Shown here: one piece after another, positions 16,588-25,491 of the stretch
Position numbering within the stretch: position 1 is the first letter of the stretch
Layout: each line of letters opens with the position of its first letter
Assembly: GCA_034420695.1 (NCBI GenBank)
Contig: DAOULB010000058.1
Location: forward strand, 31,629 to 95,628
DNA length: 64,000 bases
Direction of reading: 5' to 3'
Source of the DNA: Io17-Chloro-G2 sp034420695
GTDB taxonomy: Bacteria; Chloroflexota; Dehalococcoidia; Lucifugimonadales; UBA3495
Program-made: the position numbers and the translations under genes
Notes under the pieces: generated by a model
What the model was told of the DNA's origin: nothing
Seen by the model: the letters and a program-made list of their open reading frames with translations, nothing else
Databases searched by the model: none

Positions 16588-17202
16588 TTACGATTCTCGG
16601 TTCTCCAACCACGCATATACAAGGCGGACGTAATCCGCGAAGGTAAGCTCACTAGTGACCAAGTTGGCAGACTCACACAATATAGGTAAATTCTCCTGGA
16701 ATTCAGTGTACTCGTCCCACATTATGCTTCCACTCTCAAGACCCGGATTATACGATGATAACCAGTCTCTAACGACGGTTATCAGTTCCCTTACGCTCCC
16801 GTGGTGAGGTTTTATGTCTTGACCTGCAATATCTGATATGAACCTTTGGTAACGGTAGGGTTCAGTGTCAAGTACCAGACATCTTTTATTTCTATTGCGC
16901 CCCGCACCGAACTTTCTGGCTCCCAAGAAAATTCCCAACTCTAAGGGCATATTGAACCTTGGCAAATCCGTTGTGGGCTCCAGTTCGATGCGGGAGATGT
17001 CGTGGATCCCGAACCTGCACTCCCCTATGATCCGTACTATCTTTTCGAAACGATTCTCACCGGAGTCTTCAGCCTCTAGAGTGCACCTGGGATGGAAATT
17101 GCACTTGTAGATAGTGAAAACTAGTGCGTAAAACATCCCGTTATACGATTCGTCGAATGGGCAATTCACAAAGACGTAGCGGTCGCGCGGGTCGTTGGTC
17201 AT
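16588..17202 (-). CDS. conserved protein with N-terminal VFVNCPFD motif (function unknown)
   Basis: 204 residues. The N-terminus RYVFVNCPFDESYNGMFYAL forms a strand plus loop like the start of a Rossmann-like nucleotide-binding or TIR-like domain. It is followed by NRFEKIVRIIGECRFGIHD, PRFNMPLELGIFLGARKFG and NKRCLVLDTEPYRYQRFISD. The arrangement (strand-loop-acidic residue, a 'conserved helix with PxELG', then a strand CLVLD) recalls TIR and nucleoside deoxyribosyltransferase-like folds. I know this as a recurring uncharacterised bacterial family but cannot name its reaction. A 41-residue basic ORF lies 6 bases upstream. No other partner is visible. Confidence 0.7.
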   Translation of the reverse strand: MTNDPRDRYVFVNCPFDESYNGMFYALVFTIYKCNFHPRCTLEAEDSGENRFEKIVRIIGECRFGIHDISRIELEPTTDLPRFNMPLELGIFLGARKFGAGRNRNKRCLVLDTEPYRYQRFISDIAGQDIKPHHGSVRELITVVRDWLSSYNPGLESGSIMWDEYTEFQENLPILCESANLVTSELTFADYVRLVYAWLENRES

Positions 17203-17208
17203 TCAGGG

Positions 17209-17334
17209 TCACTTCGTGACTTTCTTCCTGGTTGTCTTTGCCTTCGCGGCTACTTTGACCGCCCGCCGGGCATCCTTGAGTGTCAACTTTCCTTTTCCCT
17301 TACGTGGCTTGGGTCGAGAATATTTCGGCGGCAT
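17209..17334 (-). CDS. tiny, highly basic protein (41 aa) upstream of the CPFD gene
   Basis: An ATG at 17332-17334 opens a 41-codon frame ending in TGA 17209-17211, with GGGAG about ten bases before the start. The product is strongly basic: MPPKYSRPKPRKGKGK at the start and KAKTTRKKVTK at the end, around a short helix LTLKDARRAVKVAAKA. The spacing to the next start is 6 bases, so the two are likely one transcript. It could be an RNA- or DNA-binding peptide, an antitoxin-like partner or a leader peptide. No family recognised. Confidence 0.5.
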   Translation of the reverse strand: MPPKYSRPKPRKGKGKLTLKDARRAVKVAAKAKTTRKKVTK

Positions 17335-17536
17335 AATTTGGCGTCTCCCGTTCGTGGAGATTGAATTATGTGGTTAAGTAGGGATACGGCCATCGAAGCA
17401 TGGCTTTGGCGCTTGCGTCAATGGGTAAAGGTCCAGGAATCTCGGCAAATGCGTTTGGGCTCCTGAAACTGGGCCTCAATGCATGCATACCGTGGGGCAT
17501 CGTCAGAGGAGGTTAATCCAGAACCAAATACGCCCC

Positions 17537-19567
17537 CTACGCCAGCACCTTTTTCCGCCGGTTGGTTACGTAGTCCACCAGCACGTACTTGCCCAGGTTT
17601 TCGGCGCTGCTGTAGAAGGCCCGGCCCCGGTTGATGCGGGTCATCCGGTCCACGAAGTTCACCAACTGGTAGGAGTTTTCCAGCATGAATGTGTTAATCA
17701 GGATGTCTTCCTGGGTGCACCGCTTGACCTCCTTCAGCGTTTCCTGCTCGGTGCGGTAGCTGGGCGGGTAGGCGAAGAAGGCCCGGTCTCCTTCCAAGTG
17801 GGCAGTGGGCTCTCCGTCGGTTATCACCAGGATCTGGCGCGACCCGCCCTTTTCCTTGGACAGCAGCTTTCGTGACAACATAAGGGCATGGTGCAGGTTG
17901 GTCCCCGAAACCCAGGAGTTCCAACTGACCTTTGCCAAGTCTTCCTCCTTGATTTCCGTAGCATAATCGGAAAAACCAATGACGTAGAGAATGTCCCGGG
18001 GGTACTGAGTCCGGATGAGCGACATCAACGCCAGGGTGACCTTCTTGGCCGCCTGGAAATTGTTGAATAACCCCATGGAGCGGCTCTGGTCCAGCAGGAT
18101 GACCGAAGCGGTCCTGGTCATGTGCTCGTTGCGGTAAATCTCGAAGTCCTCGGGCAGCATCCTGACCGGGATCTGCGGGCCGCCCCGCAGCACCGCGTTC
18201 TTGACGGTGGCTTGGAGGTCCACTTGGAAGGGGTCGCCGAACTCGTAGGGCTTGGTCTCTCCCAGCAGGTCGCCGTTGGCGCCCCTGGTCTCCATCATGT
18301 GGCCGCCCATGCGGTCTTTATTCAGGTTGACGAAAATCTCCCGTAGGGCGTTCTGGCCGATGCGGCGGATGCCCCGGGCGGTTAACTCCATCCTGTCGTC
18401 GTTGGAAAGATACCCCGCGTCCTTGAGCATCTGGCGCAACTGGTTCAACTGCTCCCAGACCCGCTTGGCGTCTTCCCCCAGCAGTTCGGCCAGCCTGTCC
18501 GGATCGATGTCCTCCAAGTTGCCGGTGCGCAGGGCTTCCTGCAGCGCCTGCTCCAGTTGGTCGTTGTCCTGTAGCTGGCGCATCAGCTCCATGGCTTGGT
18601 CCATGGTCAGGCTGTCGTCGCCCAGGAAGGGGTACTGGCGGCGCATGTCGTCCATGGGCATCATGATTTCCATTAATGAAGCAAACTCGGACATGGCTTG
18701 GCGCGTTTCAGGGTCCAAGGCCGAGTCCATGGCGTCCTGCAGTTCCTGTCGCATCTCCGGCGACATGCTGTCCATCATCGACTGCATCTGGGCCATCTGC
18801 TGCTGGAGCCGTTCCATAAGCTCGTCGAAGGACTGGGGAGGGTTGGGGCCAAACATGGGACCGAACTGTTGCATGAACCCGTCGAAGTCAGGTTCCCTAC
18901 CCTCCATCTTGTCCCGCATCATCTGGCTCATTTGGCGCAGCATTTCCCGCATGGCGGCCATGTCCTCGGGGGACATGCTCTGCATTTGGTCCCGCATTTG
19001 CTGGGAGACGTTCTGGGCCATCTGGTTCTTCAGCATTTCCAGCAGTTCCTGGAATTTCTGCTGGGCCTCCGGGTCCATGAAGTCGTACTCCATCAACTCC
19101 TTGATCTGCCCGCCAACGCCTTCAGGCAGGTCGTCAAGCTTCTCCCGGTTCCGCTGGGCCCGCCGTTCCAGCATCTGGTAGAGGCTTTCCTGCTGCTCTT
19201 TCTGGTCGCCGGAGGCCTCTTCGACCTGCTGGCGCGCCTCCTCCATCCGGCGCTCGATTCCGGAACGCTCGGTCCTCAGGATGTCATCCAGCTTCTCCTG
19301 TAGGTCTTCGACCACCGAGTCCATGTTGTACTGCTGCAACTGCTGGCGCCGGCGGTTCTTCAACTGCTCGATCAGGTCCCTCAGCCCCGGCAGTTGCCGG
19401 CCCTCCCGGTCCTCGAAACCCTGCCGGAACATCTCCCGCAAGGCGCGCATAACGTCGCCCTGCCTCAGCACCTCTTCGGAAAGCTGGTCCATCAGCGACT
19501 CGGCGTCCAGCTCAAAGAGTTGCTGGGTTCCATCCCACTGGGAATAGCGGTAAGTGCGGTAGAGCAT
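17537..19567 (-). CDS. von Willebrand factor A domain protein with Met/Gln-rich helical N-part
   Basis: 676 residues from ATG 19567 (GAGGGA just upstream); the frame is open for 60 more codons, but these look non-coding. Residues about 1-430 are almost wholly helical and rich in Met, Gln and Glu (for example QQMAQMQSMMDSMSPEMRQEL). The C-terminal 200 residues are a VWA domain with an intact MIDAS: LLDQSRSMG (DxSxS), SGTNLHH and VITDGEPTAH. VWA proteins of this kind usually work with a MoxR-type AAA ATPase in metal insertion or protein remodelling. None is visible here, so the target is unknown. Probably cytoplasmic: no signal peptide. Confidence 0.82.
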   Translation of the reverse strand: MLYRTYRYSQWDGTQQLFELDAESLMDQLSEEVLRQGDVMRALREMFRQGFEDREGRQLPGLRDLIEQLKNRRRQQLQQYNMDSVVEDLQEKLDDILRTERSGIERRMEEARQQVEEASGDQKEQQESLYQMLERRAQRNREKLDDLPEGVGGQIKELMEYDFMDPEAQQKFQELLEMLKNQMAQNVSQQMRDQMQSMSPEDMAAMREMLRQMSQMMRDKMEGREPDFDGFMQQFGPMFGPNPPQSFDELMERLQQQMAQMQSMMDSMSPEMRQELQDAMDSALDPETRQAMSEFASLMEIMMPMDDMRRQYPFLGDDSLTMDQAMELMRQLQDNDQLEQALQEALRTGNLEDIDPDRLAELLGEDAKRVWEQLNQLRQMLKDAGYLSNDDRMELTARGIRRIGQNALREIFVNLNKDRMGGHMMETRGANGDLLGETKPYEFGDPFQVDLQATVKNAVLRGGPQIPVRMLPEDFEIYRNEHMTRTASVILLDQSRSMGLFNNFQAAKKVTLALMSLIRTQYPRDILYVIGFSDYATEIKEEDLAKVSWNSWVSGTNLHHALMLSRKLLSKEKGGSRQILVITDGEPTAHLEGDRAFFAYPPSYRTEQETLKEVKRCTQEDILINTFMLENSYQLVNFVDRMTRINRGRAFYSSAENLGKYVLVDYVTNRRKKVLA

Positions 19568-19783
19568 GGTCCCTCGCGAGGTCCGTATTTGGGGAGCGAT
19601 CCATGGAAGGGGGGCCGGAAGCCATGGAAGCCCGGTACGTTCTGAAGCGTCTCCAAGGCGGCCGGGACTCAACGGGAGAATATTTCGCCCATCATACTCC
19701 CGCCCCAGAAATATGGGCAAGGCTGCCCGGTGACATGGGAGCCCCAAGCTGCAAAGCCGGCCGGCGTTTCTACCGGCCAGCGA

Positions 19784-20305
19784 TTATGTAATCCTGGCTC
19801 CGAGGATTTTCTGCAGGTGTCCCAGAGCCCAGTCGTGGGCGCCGGAATCGAAACTGGCCACGCAACTGGCGGGCACCTCCACCGGGTAGTCACGGTTGCG
19901 GGCGTCGGAAGTGGTGTGGAGCACGCAGATGTCGGTGCAAACACCGCAGATGGTGATTTTGCCGGGGTTCAGGTCTTGCAGCCGCTGGTTCAGGTCGGTG
20001 TTGAAGAACCCGCTGTACCGGTTCTTCGGAACCACGTTTTCCCCGGTGACGAACTCGTACAGCTCCGGGATGACTTCCGGTTCCTCCGTGCCCTTGACGC
20101 AGTGGACCGGGAATATCTGGAATTCTAAGTCGTCGGGGTCGTGGTGGTCGCAGACGAAGAGCACTTGCGAGCCGAACCCTCTCTCCCGCTGCAATAAAGC
20201 CTTCACCCTGGGAATGATCTCCCGGGCCGGGTCTCCACAGTAGAGGTTGTGGCCAGGCTCCAGGAATCCCTTGACCATGTCAATGACCAAGACTACGTCA
20301 GCCAT
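19784..20305 (-). CDS. isochorismatase-family cysteine hydrolase (nicotinamidase-like)
   Basis: 173 residues from ATG 20305, preceded by GGGGGAG; the frame extends further up but without family sequence. The catalytic triad is present: Asp in VLVIDMVKGF, Lys in VPKNRYSGFF, and Cys in GVCTDICVLHT. HHDPDDLEFQIFPVHCVKGTEE contains the metal-binding Asp-x-His region of nicotinamidases. Most likely it converts nicotinamide to nicotinate in NAD salvage, although other amide or isochorismate substrates are possible. Stand-alone gene. Confidence 0.85.
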   Translation of the reverse strand: MADVVLVIDMVKGFLEPGHNLYCGDPAREIIPRVKALLQRERGFGSQVLFVCDHHDPDDLEFQIFPVHCVKGTEEPEVIPELYEFVTGENVVPKNRYSGFFNTDLNQRLQDLNPGKITICGVCTDICVLHTTSDARNRDYPVEVPASCVASFDSGAHDWALGHLQKILGARIT

Positions 20306-20458
20306 TGCTCTCCCCCCGGTTCTTTCTCCCAGTGGCAAAATGCTGGCCGGACCTGCCCAGCAGTAGGCGGGATGCTCTGCCTGAGCCTCTTGCCCGCAAT
20401 TTGCCCGCCGGAACGGCCCGGCATTACAATGTTGCAAGGATAAAGGACAAATTCCTCC

Positions 20459-21181
20459 ATGACCACCATAAATTCACTGGACGACTTCCTTCAAGCCTTG
20501 GACGAAAATCCCCAGTGGCGGGAGGCAGTGCGCTCTCGCATCCTGGGCGAGGAACTCCTGCAACTCCCCGTCCGATTCAACGCCTTCGTGGAGAGGGTCG
20601 AAGGATTCATAGAGCGATTTACCGCATTCATGGAGCGCACCGAAGAGTTCATGGTTCAGTCCAAAGAATTCATGGAACGCACCAGCGAAATCCTGGAAGA
20701 GCAGAGGGCAATTAACCAACGGACCGAGCAGAGGCTTAACGTCCTGGAAGGAAACGTGGGAAACCTGCAAGGGGCCCAGTACGAAAGATCAGTCCGCACC
20801 AAGGCCCTGGCCCGGTCCCAAAACGTGCTGGGGTTCATTGCCCCCTACATGGCACTCAACCAGGATGGGATGACTGCCCCCAGCCTGAACAATGCGGTGG
20901 CGCAAGCCATCCGCAGCGGAACCGTAACGCTGGATGGCTCCTCAGACCTGTTTGAGGCTGACATCATCGTGTCGGCCGAGGATAACCGCCACGCAGTCCT
21001 TGAGGTCTCCCTTACCTTGGATGATGAAGACATCGACCGGGCGAAGTCCCGGGCCAGCATCATGGCCGCGGTCACCGGAGGAACAGTCACTCCCGCTGTA
21101 ATTGCATCCAGGGTGAGCGAGGCTCAAAGGGAATATGCAGACGCTGAGGGTGTCATTGTCTTCGTCATCCCCTATCCCTAG
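20459..21181 (+). CDS. coiled-coil protein with C-terminal nuclease-like domain (DUF3782-type)
   Basis: 240 residues. The first half (about 25-100) is a long coiled coil with repeated FIERFTAFMERTEEFMVQS-type heptads. The second half begins ERSVRTKALARS and has a PD-(D/E)xK-like core, SSDLFEADIIVSAEDN followed by HAVLEVSLTL: an Asp, then E-V-S where an active nuclease has E-x-K. The lysine is missing, so activity is doubtful. Similar coiled-coil plus PD-(D/E)xK-fold proteins are common and multi-copy in cyanobacteria and Chloroflexi. Role unknown. Confidence 0.72.
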   Translation: MTTINSLDDFLQALDENPQWREAVRSRILGEELLQLPVRFNAFVERVEGFIERFTAFMERTEEFMVQSKEFMERTSEILEEQRAINQRTEQRLNVLEGNVGNLQGAQYERSVRTKALARSQNVLGFIAPYMALNQDGMTAPSLNNAVAQAIRSGTVTLDGSSDLFEADIIVSAEDNRHAVLEVSLTLDDEDIDRAKSRASIMAAVTGGTVTPAVIASRVSEAQREYADAEGVIVFVIPYP

Positions 21182-21252
21182 ACCGGCACCCTTCCGGTAA
21201 CAGGGTCCCCCGGACGGCGACCGCGCGAGGCGGCCTGCCTAAACTCCCCGCG

Positions 21253-23070
21253 TCACTCCCGGTATGGCACGACGCCCACGCCGGAAGCGTCAATGGTGAG
21301 CAGCACCCGGTCTCCCGGCGCGGCCGAAATGCGCTCCCGGGCATCCTCCAGCTCTTCCTCGCTTAATTCCGGCACCCCGGCCTCTTGGTCGAGCCGCTGC
21401 CATACCCGCACCGGAATCCCCAACCGCTCTTCCAGCCGCGAAAGCAAGGGCTGGGCGGCCGCAGCGGCGACGGCGATGACGGTCTTCCCCGGCACGGCTT
21501 GGGCCGGTTGGGGCCTCTCCGGTTCCTCTTCCGGAAACATCCGCTGGTCCTCCTTCAAGACCAGCCAGTGATAACCGCTGCCGGCCCCGGCGACTATCAC
21601 CATGGCGATGCTCCACTTTATGTCCTGCACAAGCTGGGGGGAGAGGCTTCCTTCCAACGCATCCCTCAGTACCATGAAAAGAATGGCGCTGAGATTCCCC
21701 AAGGCAATCAGCGCCGCAGCGCCGAAAATCAGGTAGACAAAAAACCGGCGGGCCGGAGCAGCCACTTCTTCTACGGCGCCCGTATGGACTTCGCGCTGCA
21801 CCCCGGACCAGTGATACCACCAGATTGGGATTCCCACCACCAGCAGGGCCAGCGCCAAGGCCAGGACATCCCACGAGGACTGTTCCAGAAGGATGTCCTG
21901 AAGAGTGGCGGCCACCCCTCCTATGACCGCTGCAATCAGGAGCACCAGACCCACTCCAAGACCGGCGAGGCCGACGGCGGCAACCAAGTAGCGGTATATC
22001 CGGCGTCCCGCGGGGACCCCGCCGCCCGACGGCGCTTCCTGTCGGGCCACGGTCCAGTGATAGCCCCACAGGGCAGTCCCGGCCAGCGCTACGGGCAACG
22101 CCCAAGGAACTATCCTGAAGTGCTCCACCACCGAGTCATCGGGCCCTCCCAAGGCTAATTGTAGGACCCGGAACAGCAATATGGTAAGGGAAACCAATAC
22201 TGCCACCGTGCCTGGCAGGATGGTGAAGAGGTTGAGATACACTTGGCGAATCGGAGAGCCGGCGTCGGCCCGGGCGGCCCAGTGCCAATGCCACCACCAC
22301 CAGGCTGCCCCCACCAACGCCACCGCGACGGCCGTCGCCGTAACGCCGCCCCACAGGCCCGTATTGTCGGAATACAGCAGGTCCGTTCCAAGCCATGTGT
22401 CATAGGCCAGCAGCAACATCCGCCACAGGACGATGCCGGAGCCCACGGTCAACATGCCCAGGCCGTACCAAGCGGTGGCGTGCTGGTACAACCCGCGCAC
22501 CGGGTCCCTGCCGACTTCCTCCCGGCCGGACGAGCGGGCTACCTGCCAGTGATAGGCCCACACTGCGCCCCACACCAAGGGAAGAGCGATGCCACCGCCG
22601 TTGAACTCGTCCACCCTGAATGCCCACCGGAGCAGGGTGATCAGTCCCGAGGCCGCAACTGCGGCTGAAACGGTGAGGACCAAGTAGATGTACACCCGGC
22701 GGCCCAATGCCCGGGACTCCCAGGGGACACTGACCACCGACCGCTGGGCCAAATGCCAGAGCAACATCCACACCGGCGTTCCCACCAAGGTCATGGCGAT
22801 TCCCAAGGCCAGCCTTTCCTGTCCCCGGGAGAAGAGGTCGGTCGTGGCGACCACGTCAGCGACGTAGTCCACCAGCAAGGAAAGGCCGCTGGCGGCGACC
22901 ATCAGGGCGACGAATGAGAGACCGTAGTAGTAAAAACGCTTCAGAGGGCCGATGCCCGGGTCTTCTTCCCGGCCGGTCCTGCGGCGGAACAGCCACACCA
23001 CGCCGGCGATAATCCCGCCCAAGAACAGCAGCGGGATCAAGCTCCCTAGGATTCCCGGGAGGTACGTCAT
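21253..23070 (-). CDS. multi-pass membrane protein with six DUF5671-like repeats
   Basis: 605 residues from ATG 23070, chosen because it overlaps the upstream gene's stop in ATGA and has GGGAG upstream. After an N-terminal helix with an RRR stop-transfer, the protein has six similar units of about 80-90 residues. Each starts with R-x-Y-x-Y/L-L, has two hydrophobic helices and ends in a tryptophan-rich turn (WAYHWQVA, WWWWHWHW, WGYHWTVA, WWYHWSGV, GYHW). This gives about 13 membrane helices. The last 90 residues are soluble and start with a Pro-rich linker. This is the DUF5671 repeat pattern. No transport motif is visible; function unknown. Confidence 0.8.
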   Translation of the reverse strand: MTYLPGILGSLIPLLFLGGIIAGVVWLFRRRTGREEDPGIGPLKRFYYYGLSFVALMVAASGLSLLVDYVADVVATTDLFSRGQERLALGIAMTLVGTPVWMLLWHLAQRSVVSVPWESRALGRRVYIYLVLTVSAAVAASGLITLLRWAFRVDEFNGGGIALPLVWGAVWAYHWQVARSSGREEVGRDPVRGLYQHATAWYGLGMLTVGSGIVLWRMLLLAYDTWLGTDLLYSDNTGLWGGVTATAVAVALVGAAWWWWHWHWAARADAGSPIRQVYLNLFTILPGTVAVLVSLTILLFRVLQLALGGPDDSVVEHFRIVPWALPVALAGTALWGYHWTVARQEAPSGGGVPAGRRIYRYLVAAVGLAGLGVGLVLLIAAVIGGVAATLQDILLEQSSWDVLALALALLVVGIPIWWYHWSGVQREVHTGAVEEVAAPARRFFVYLIFGAAALIALGNLSAILFMVLRDALEGSLSPQLVQDIKWSIAMVIVAGAGSGYHWLVLKEDQRMFPEEEPERPQPAQAVPGKTVIAVAAAAAQPLLSRLEERLGIPVRVWQRLDQEAGVPELSEEELEDARERISAAPGDRVLLTIDASGVGVVPYRE

Positions 23071-23606
23071 CCGCTGTCTCCCGCCGGAGAGGGCCCAAGC
23101 CCGGATTCGGGTTGTTCGGGTTCGGGGCACCAACTCATGGGCCAAGGGGGCTCAGTGAAACGCCAATCGCCGTCTATCTCTTCCAGGATGAAGGTCCTCC
23201 GGGAAGAGTGCTCTTCACCCCCGAAAGGCGGGTCAACGCGGTAGCGGGTGACCCGCACCGAGACTTCCGTGGTCTCGTCCACCGCTTCCGTCCCTATCAG
23301 GGAGACCCGCAGGTCCTGGTCCCGTCGCCCGTTTCCCGGCTGAAAGTTCCGCACCGATTCCCGGAAGTGGTCAAAGCCGCACTCCTCCGAGAGCTCCGGG
23401 CCCAGATAGCCGTAGGCTTCGCGGTCCTCGCGGCCGTCCACCGCCCGCAGGTAGCGCTGCACCGCCCCTTCCGGGCTTTCCGGCGGAAACAGTTCGGGTT
23501 CGCCTCTGCGGTCAAAAAGCACCAGGGCGACGCTAGCTGACACCAGTACAACCACGGCTATAGCAATGCCCGCCAGCCAGCGGGATGATGCACTTTGAAG
23601 AGGCAT
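23067..23606 (-). CDS. membrane-anchored NTF2-like (DUF4878-type) protein
   Basis: 179 residues from ATG 23606, with AGGGAGG just before it. The N-terminal membrane anchor is WLAGIAIAVVVLVSASVALVLF, followed by a Pro-rich linker and an extracytoplasmic domain that begins SPEGAVQRYLRAVDGREDREAYGYLG. That helix, followed by beta strands VSLIGTEAVDETTEVSVRV and RTFILEEIDGDWRF, is typical of NTF2/DUF4878-like folds. It overlaps the DUF5671 gene by 4 bases, so the two proteins probably act together in the membrane. Function unknown. Confidence 0.7.
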   Translation of the reverse strand: MPLQSASSRWLAGIAIAVVVLVSASVALVLFDRRGEPELFPPESPEGAVQRYLRAVDGREDREAYGYLGPELSEECGFDHFRESVRNFQPGNGRRDQDLRVSLIGTEAVDETTEVSVRVTRYRVDPPFGGEEHSSRRTFILEEIDGDWRFTEPPWPMSWCPEPEQPESGLGPSPAGDSG

Positions 23607-23725
23607 GGCCCTCCCTGCCGGTCCAATTGATACCCTGCCCGCCAATTATATTGGCAGGGGGGGCTGGGCTTGCGTCGAAGAAAACAGTGGCTTAGGGGCA
23701 AATAAAGTGGCGCGGCCGCCCCGGG

Positions 23726-24613
23726 CTACCCGCCCAAGGCCCCGGCAAACCTGGCGTCCTGGGCCATGAGTTCCCGCAGCCCCACCAAGTTGAAACACGC
23801 CTCAAGGGTGAACATGTCCCCGAGCAGGGACTCAGTGGTTCCCTTGGATTTCAGCTCAGCCATCAGCGCCGATACTGCTTGGCAGACGACCAGCAGGGCA
23901 CTGACCGGAAATATCACCATTTTGAAGCCCAGCCCTTCCAGTTCCCCCGCCGGTAGCAGCGGCGACTTGCCCGACTCCACGAAGTTGTACATCAGCGGAA
24001 CGCCGAAGCTTGCCGTTAACTGCCGTCCCTGCTCCGGGCTACCGATGGCCTCAACAAACAGCATGTCCGCCCCGGCCTCCACGTACCGGTGGCAGCGCTC
24101 CACCGTGTCTTCCCAGCCCGTCACTGCCAAGGCGTCGGTGCGGACGATGATGGTGAAGTCCTCGTCGGACCGGGCGTCCACTGCTGCTTGTATCTTCTGC
24201 ACCATCTCGGCCGGGTCGACTACCCGCTTGTCGTCCAAGTGCCCGCACCGTTTGGGGGACTCCTGGTCCTCTATGTGGATAGCGGCAACCCCGGCCCGTT
24301 CGTAGAGGCGCACGGTGCGGGCGACGTTGAGGACTCCACCGTAGCCCGTGTCGGCGTCGGCAACGACCAGGACGTTTACTGCATCCACGATATACGCGGC
24401 GTTGGCCACCATCTCAGTCATGCCGGCCAAGGCCAGGTCCGGCTTGCCCAGCCGGGCCACGGAGGTACCCGCGCCGGTCATGTACACTGCTGGGAATCCC
24501 GCCTTTTCGATGATGGTCGCGGTCAGGCAGTCATAGGCTCCTGGGGCCATGATTATGCCCGGCGCCTGCAGCAACTCCCTGAACCCCCTGCCCGGGGTGT
24601 CTTTGCTTGCCAT
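23726..24613 (-). CDS. isocitrate lyase/PEP mutase family protein (methylisocitrate lyase-like)
   Basis: 295 residues, a TIM-barrel enzyme of the PEP mutase superfamily. The characteristic active-site loop KRCGH is present (DQESPKRCGHL), with the metal-binding DADTGYGG and HIEDQE upstream, and VRTDALAVTGWEDTVERCHRY later. KRCGH with a Cys points to lyase chemistry (2-methylisocitrate or a related C-C cleavage) rather than to phosphonate mutase. It could equally be an oxaloacetate decarboxylase or carboxyphosphonoenolpyruvate mutase homologue. It follows fabG by about 60 bases on the same strand. Confidence 0.82.
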   Translation of the reverse strand: MASKDTPGRGFRELLQAPGIIMAPGAYDCLTATIIEKAGFPAVYMTGAGTSVARLGKPDLALAGMTEMVANAAYIVDAVNVLVVADADTGYGGVLNVARTVRLYERAGVAAIHIEDQESPKRCGHLDDKRVVDPAEMVQKIQAAVDARSDEDFTIIVRTDALAVTGWEDTVERCHRYVEAGADMLFVEAIGSPEQGRQLTASFGVPLMYNFVESGKSPLLPAGELEGLGFKMVIFPVSALLVVCQAVSALMAELKSKGTTESLLGDMFTLEACFNLVGLRELMAQDARFAGALGG

Positions 24614-24672
24614 ATAGCCTCCGGAACTTCAGTAGCGGCTGTGGCGGTTGCCTCCCCCGGAACAGGGCGCCC

Positions 24673-25464
24673 TTAAGCGATGAGCCCGCCGTCAATGGTC
24701 AGTACCTGGCCGGTAATGTAACCCGCCCCGTCGCCGCAGAGGAAAAGCACGGCTTCTGCCACGTCTTCGGCGGAGCCGAAACGCCCCATTGGTATGCGGG
24801 ACAGAATCTGCTGCTGCGTCTCTTCGGGCAGGTCTTCCACCATGCCGGTGGTGATGTAACCCGGAGCCAGGGCATTGACTGTCACGTTCCGGGAGGCCAC
24901 TTCCCGGGCCACCGCCTTGGTGAACCCTATGAGGCCGGCCTTCGCCGCGGCATAGTTGGCTTGGCCGGGATTGCCGCTGAGGCCCACCACCGAGGAGATG
25001 TTTACAATCCGCCCCTTGCGCTGGCGGATCATGTGGGGCATGGCGTACTTGGTGCAAAGAAAAGCGCCCCGCAGATTGGTGTCTAATACTTGGTCCCAGT
25101 CATTGGAGGCCATTCGCAAGAGGAGCCGGTCCCGGTTGATGCCGGCGTTGTTCACCAGCGCATCGATGTGACCACAGTGGTCTATCACCTGCTGCACCAC
25201 GGCCTTGGCCGACTCTTCGTCCGAAACGTCGCCCCCGGCCAAGAAAGCTTCGCCCTGGGACTCATTTATGTTGTCCACCACCTGCCGGGCGGCATCCGGA
25301 CTGGTGTGATAGTTGACCGCCACCCGGAATCCCGAAGACGCCAACCGGCTGGCAATACTGGCTCCGATGCCTCGGGACGCGCCGGTAACCAAGGCCACCG
25401 GGGTGCGGGGCGCGTCACTGTCGGGTATAGCGTCAGTGGCTGGAGTATGAGCAGCGTCAGCCAT
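24673..25464 (-). CDS. fabG: 3-oxoacyl-ACP reductase
   Basis: 263 residues, a short-chain dehydrogenase. TGASRGIGASIASRLA is the NADP loop, NNAGINRD and SSVVGLSGNPGQANYAAAKAG give the Asn-Ser-Tyr-Lys tetrad, and YITTGMVEDLPEE plus ITGQVLTIDGGL are typical FabG sequence. It reduces 3-oxoacyl-ACP with NADPH in fatty acid elongation. It lies 27 bases after plsX, the usual lipid-synthesis neighbour. The first 22 residues are a low-complexity extension. Confidence 0.92.
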   Translation of the reverse strand: MADAAHTPATDAIPDSDAPRTPVALVTGASRGIGASIASRLASSGFRVAVNYHTSPDAARQVVDNINESQGEAFLAGGDVSDEESAKAVVQQVIDHCGHIDALVNNAGINRDRLLLRMASNDWDQVLDTNLRGAFLCTKYAMPHMIRQRKGRIVNISSVVGLSGNPGQANYAAAKAGLIGFTKAVAREVASRNVTVNALAPGYITTGMVEDLPEETQQQILSRIPMGRFGSAEDVAEAVLFLCGDGAGYITGQVLTIDGGLIA

Positions 25465-25491
25465 CAGACTCCGTAAGGCAGCCTGCGGGCG

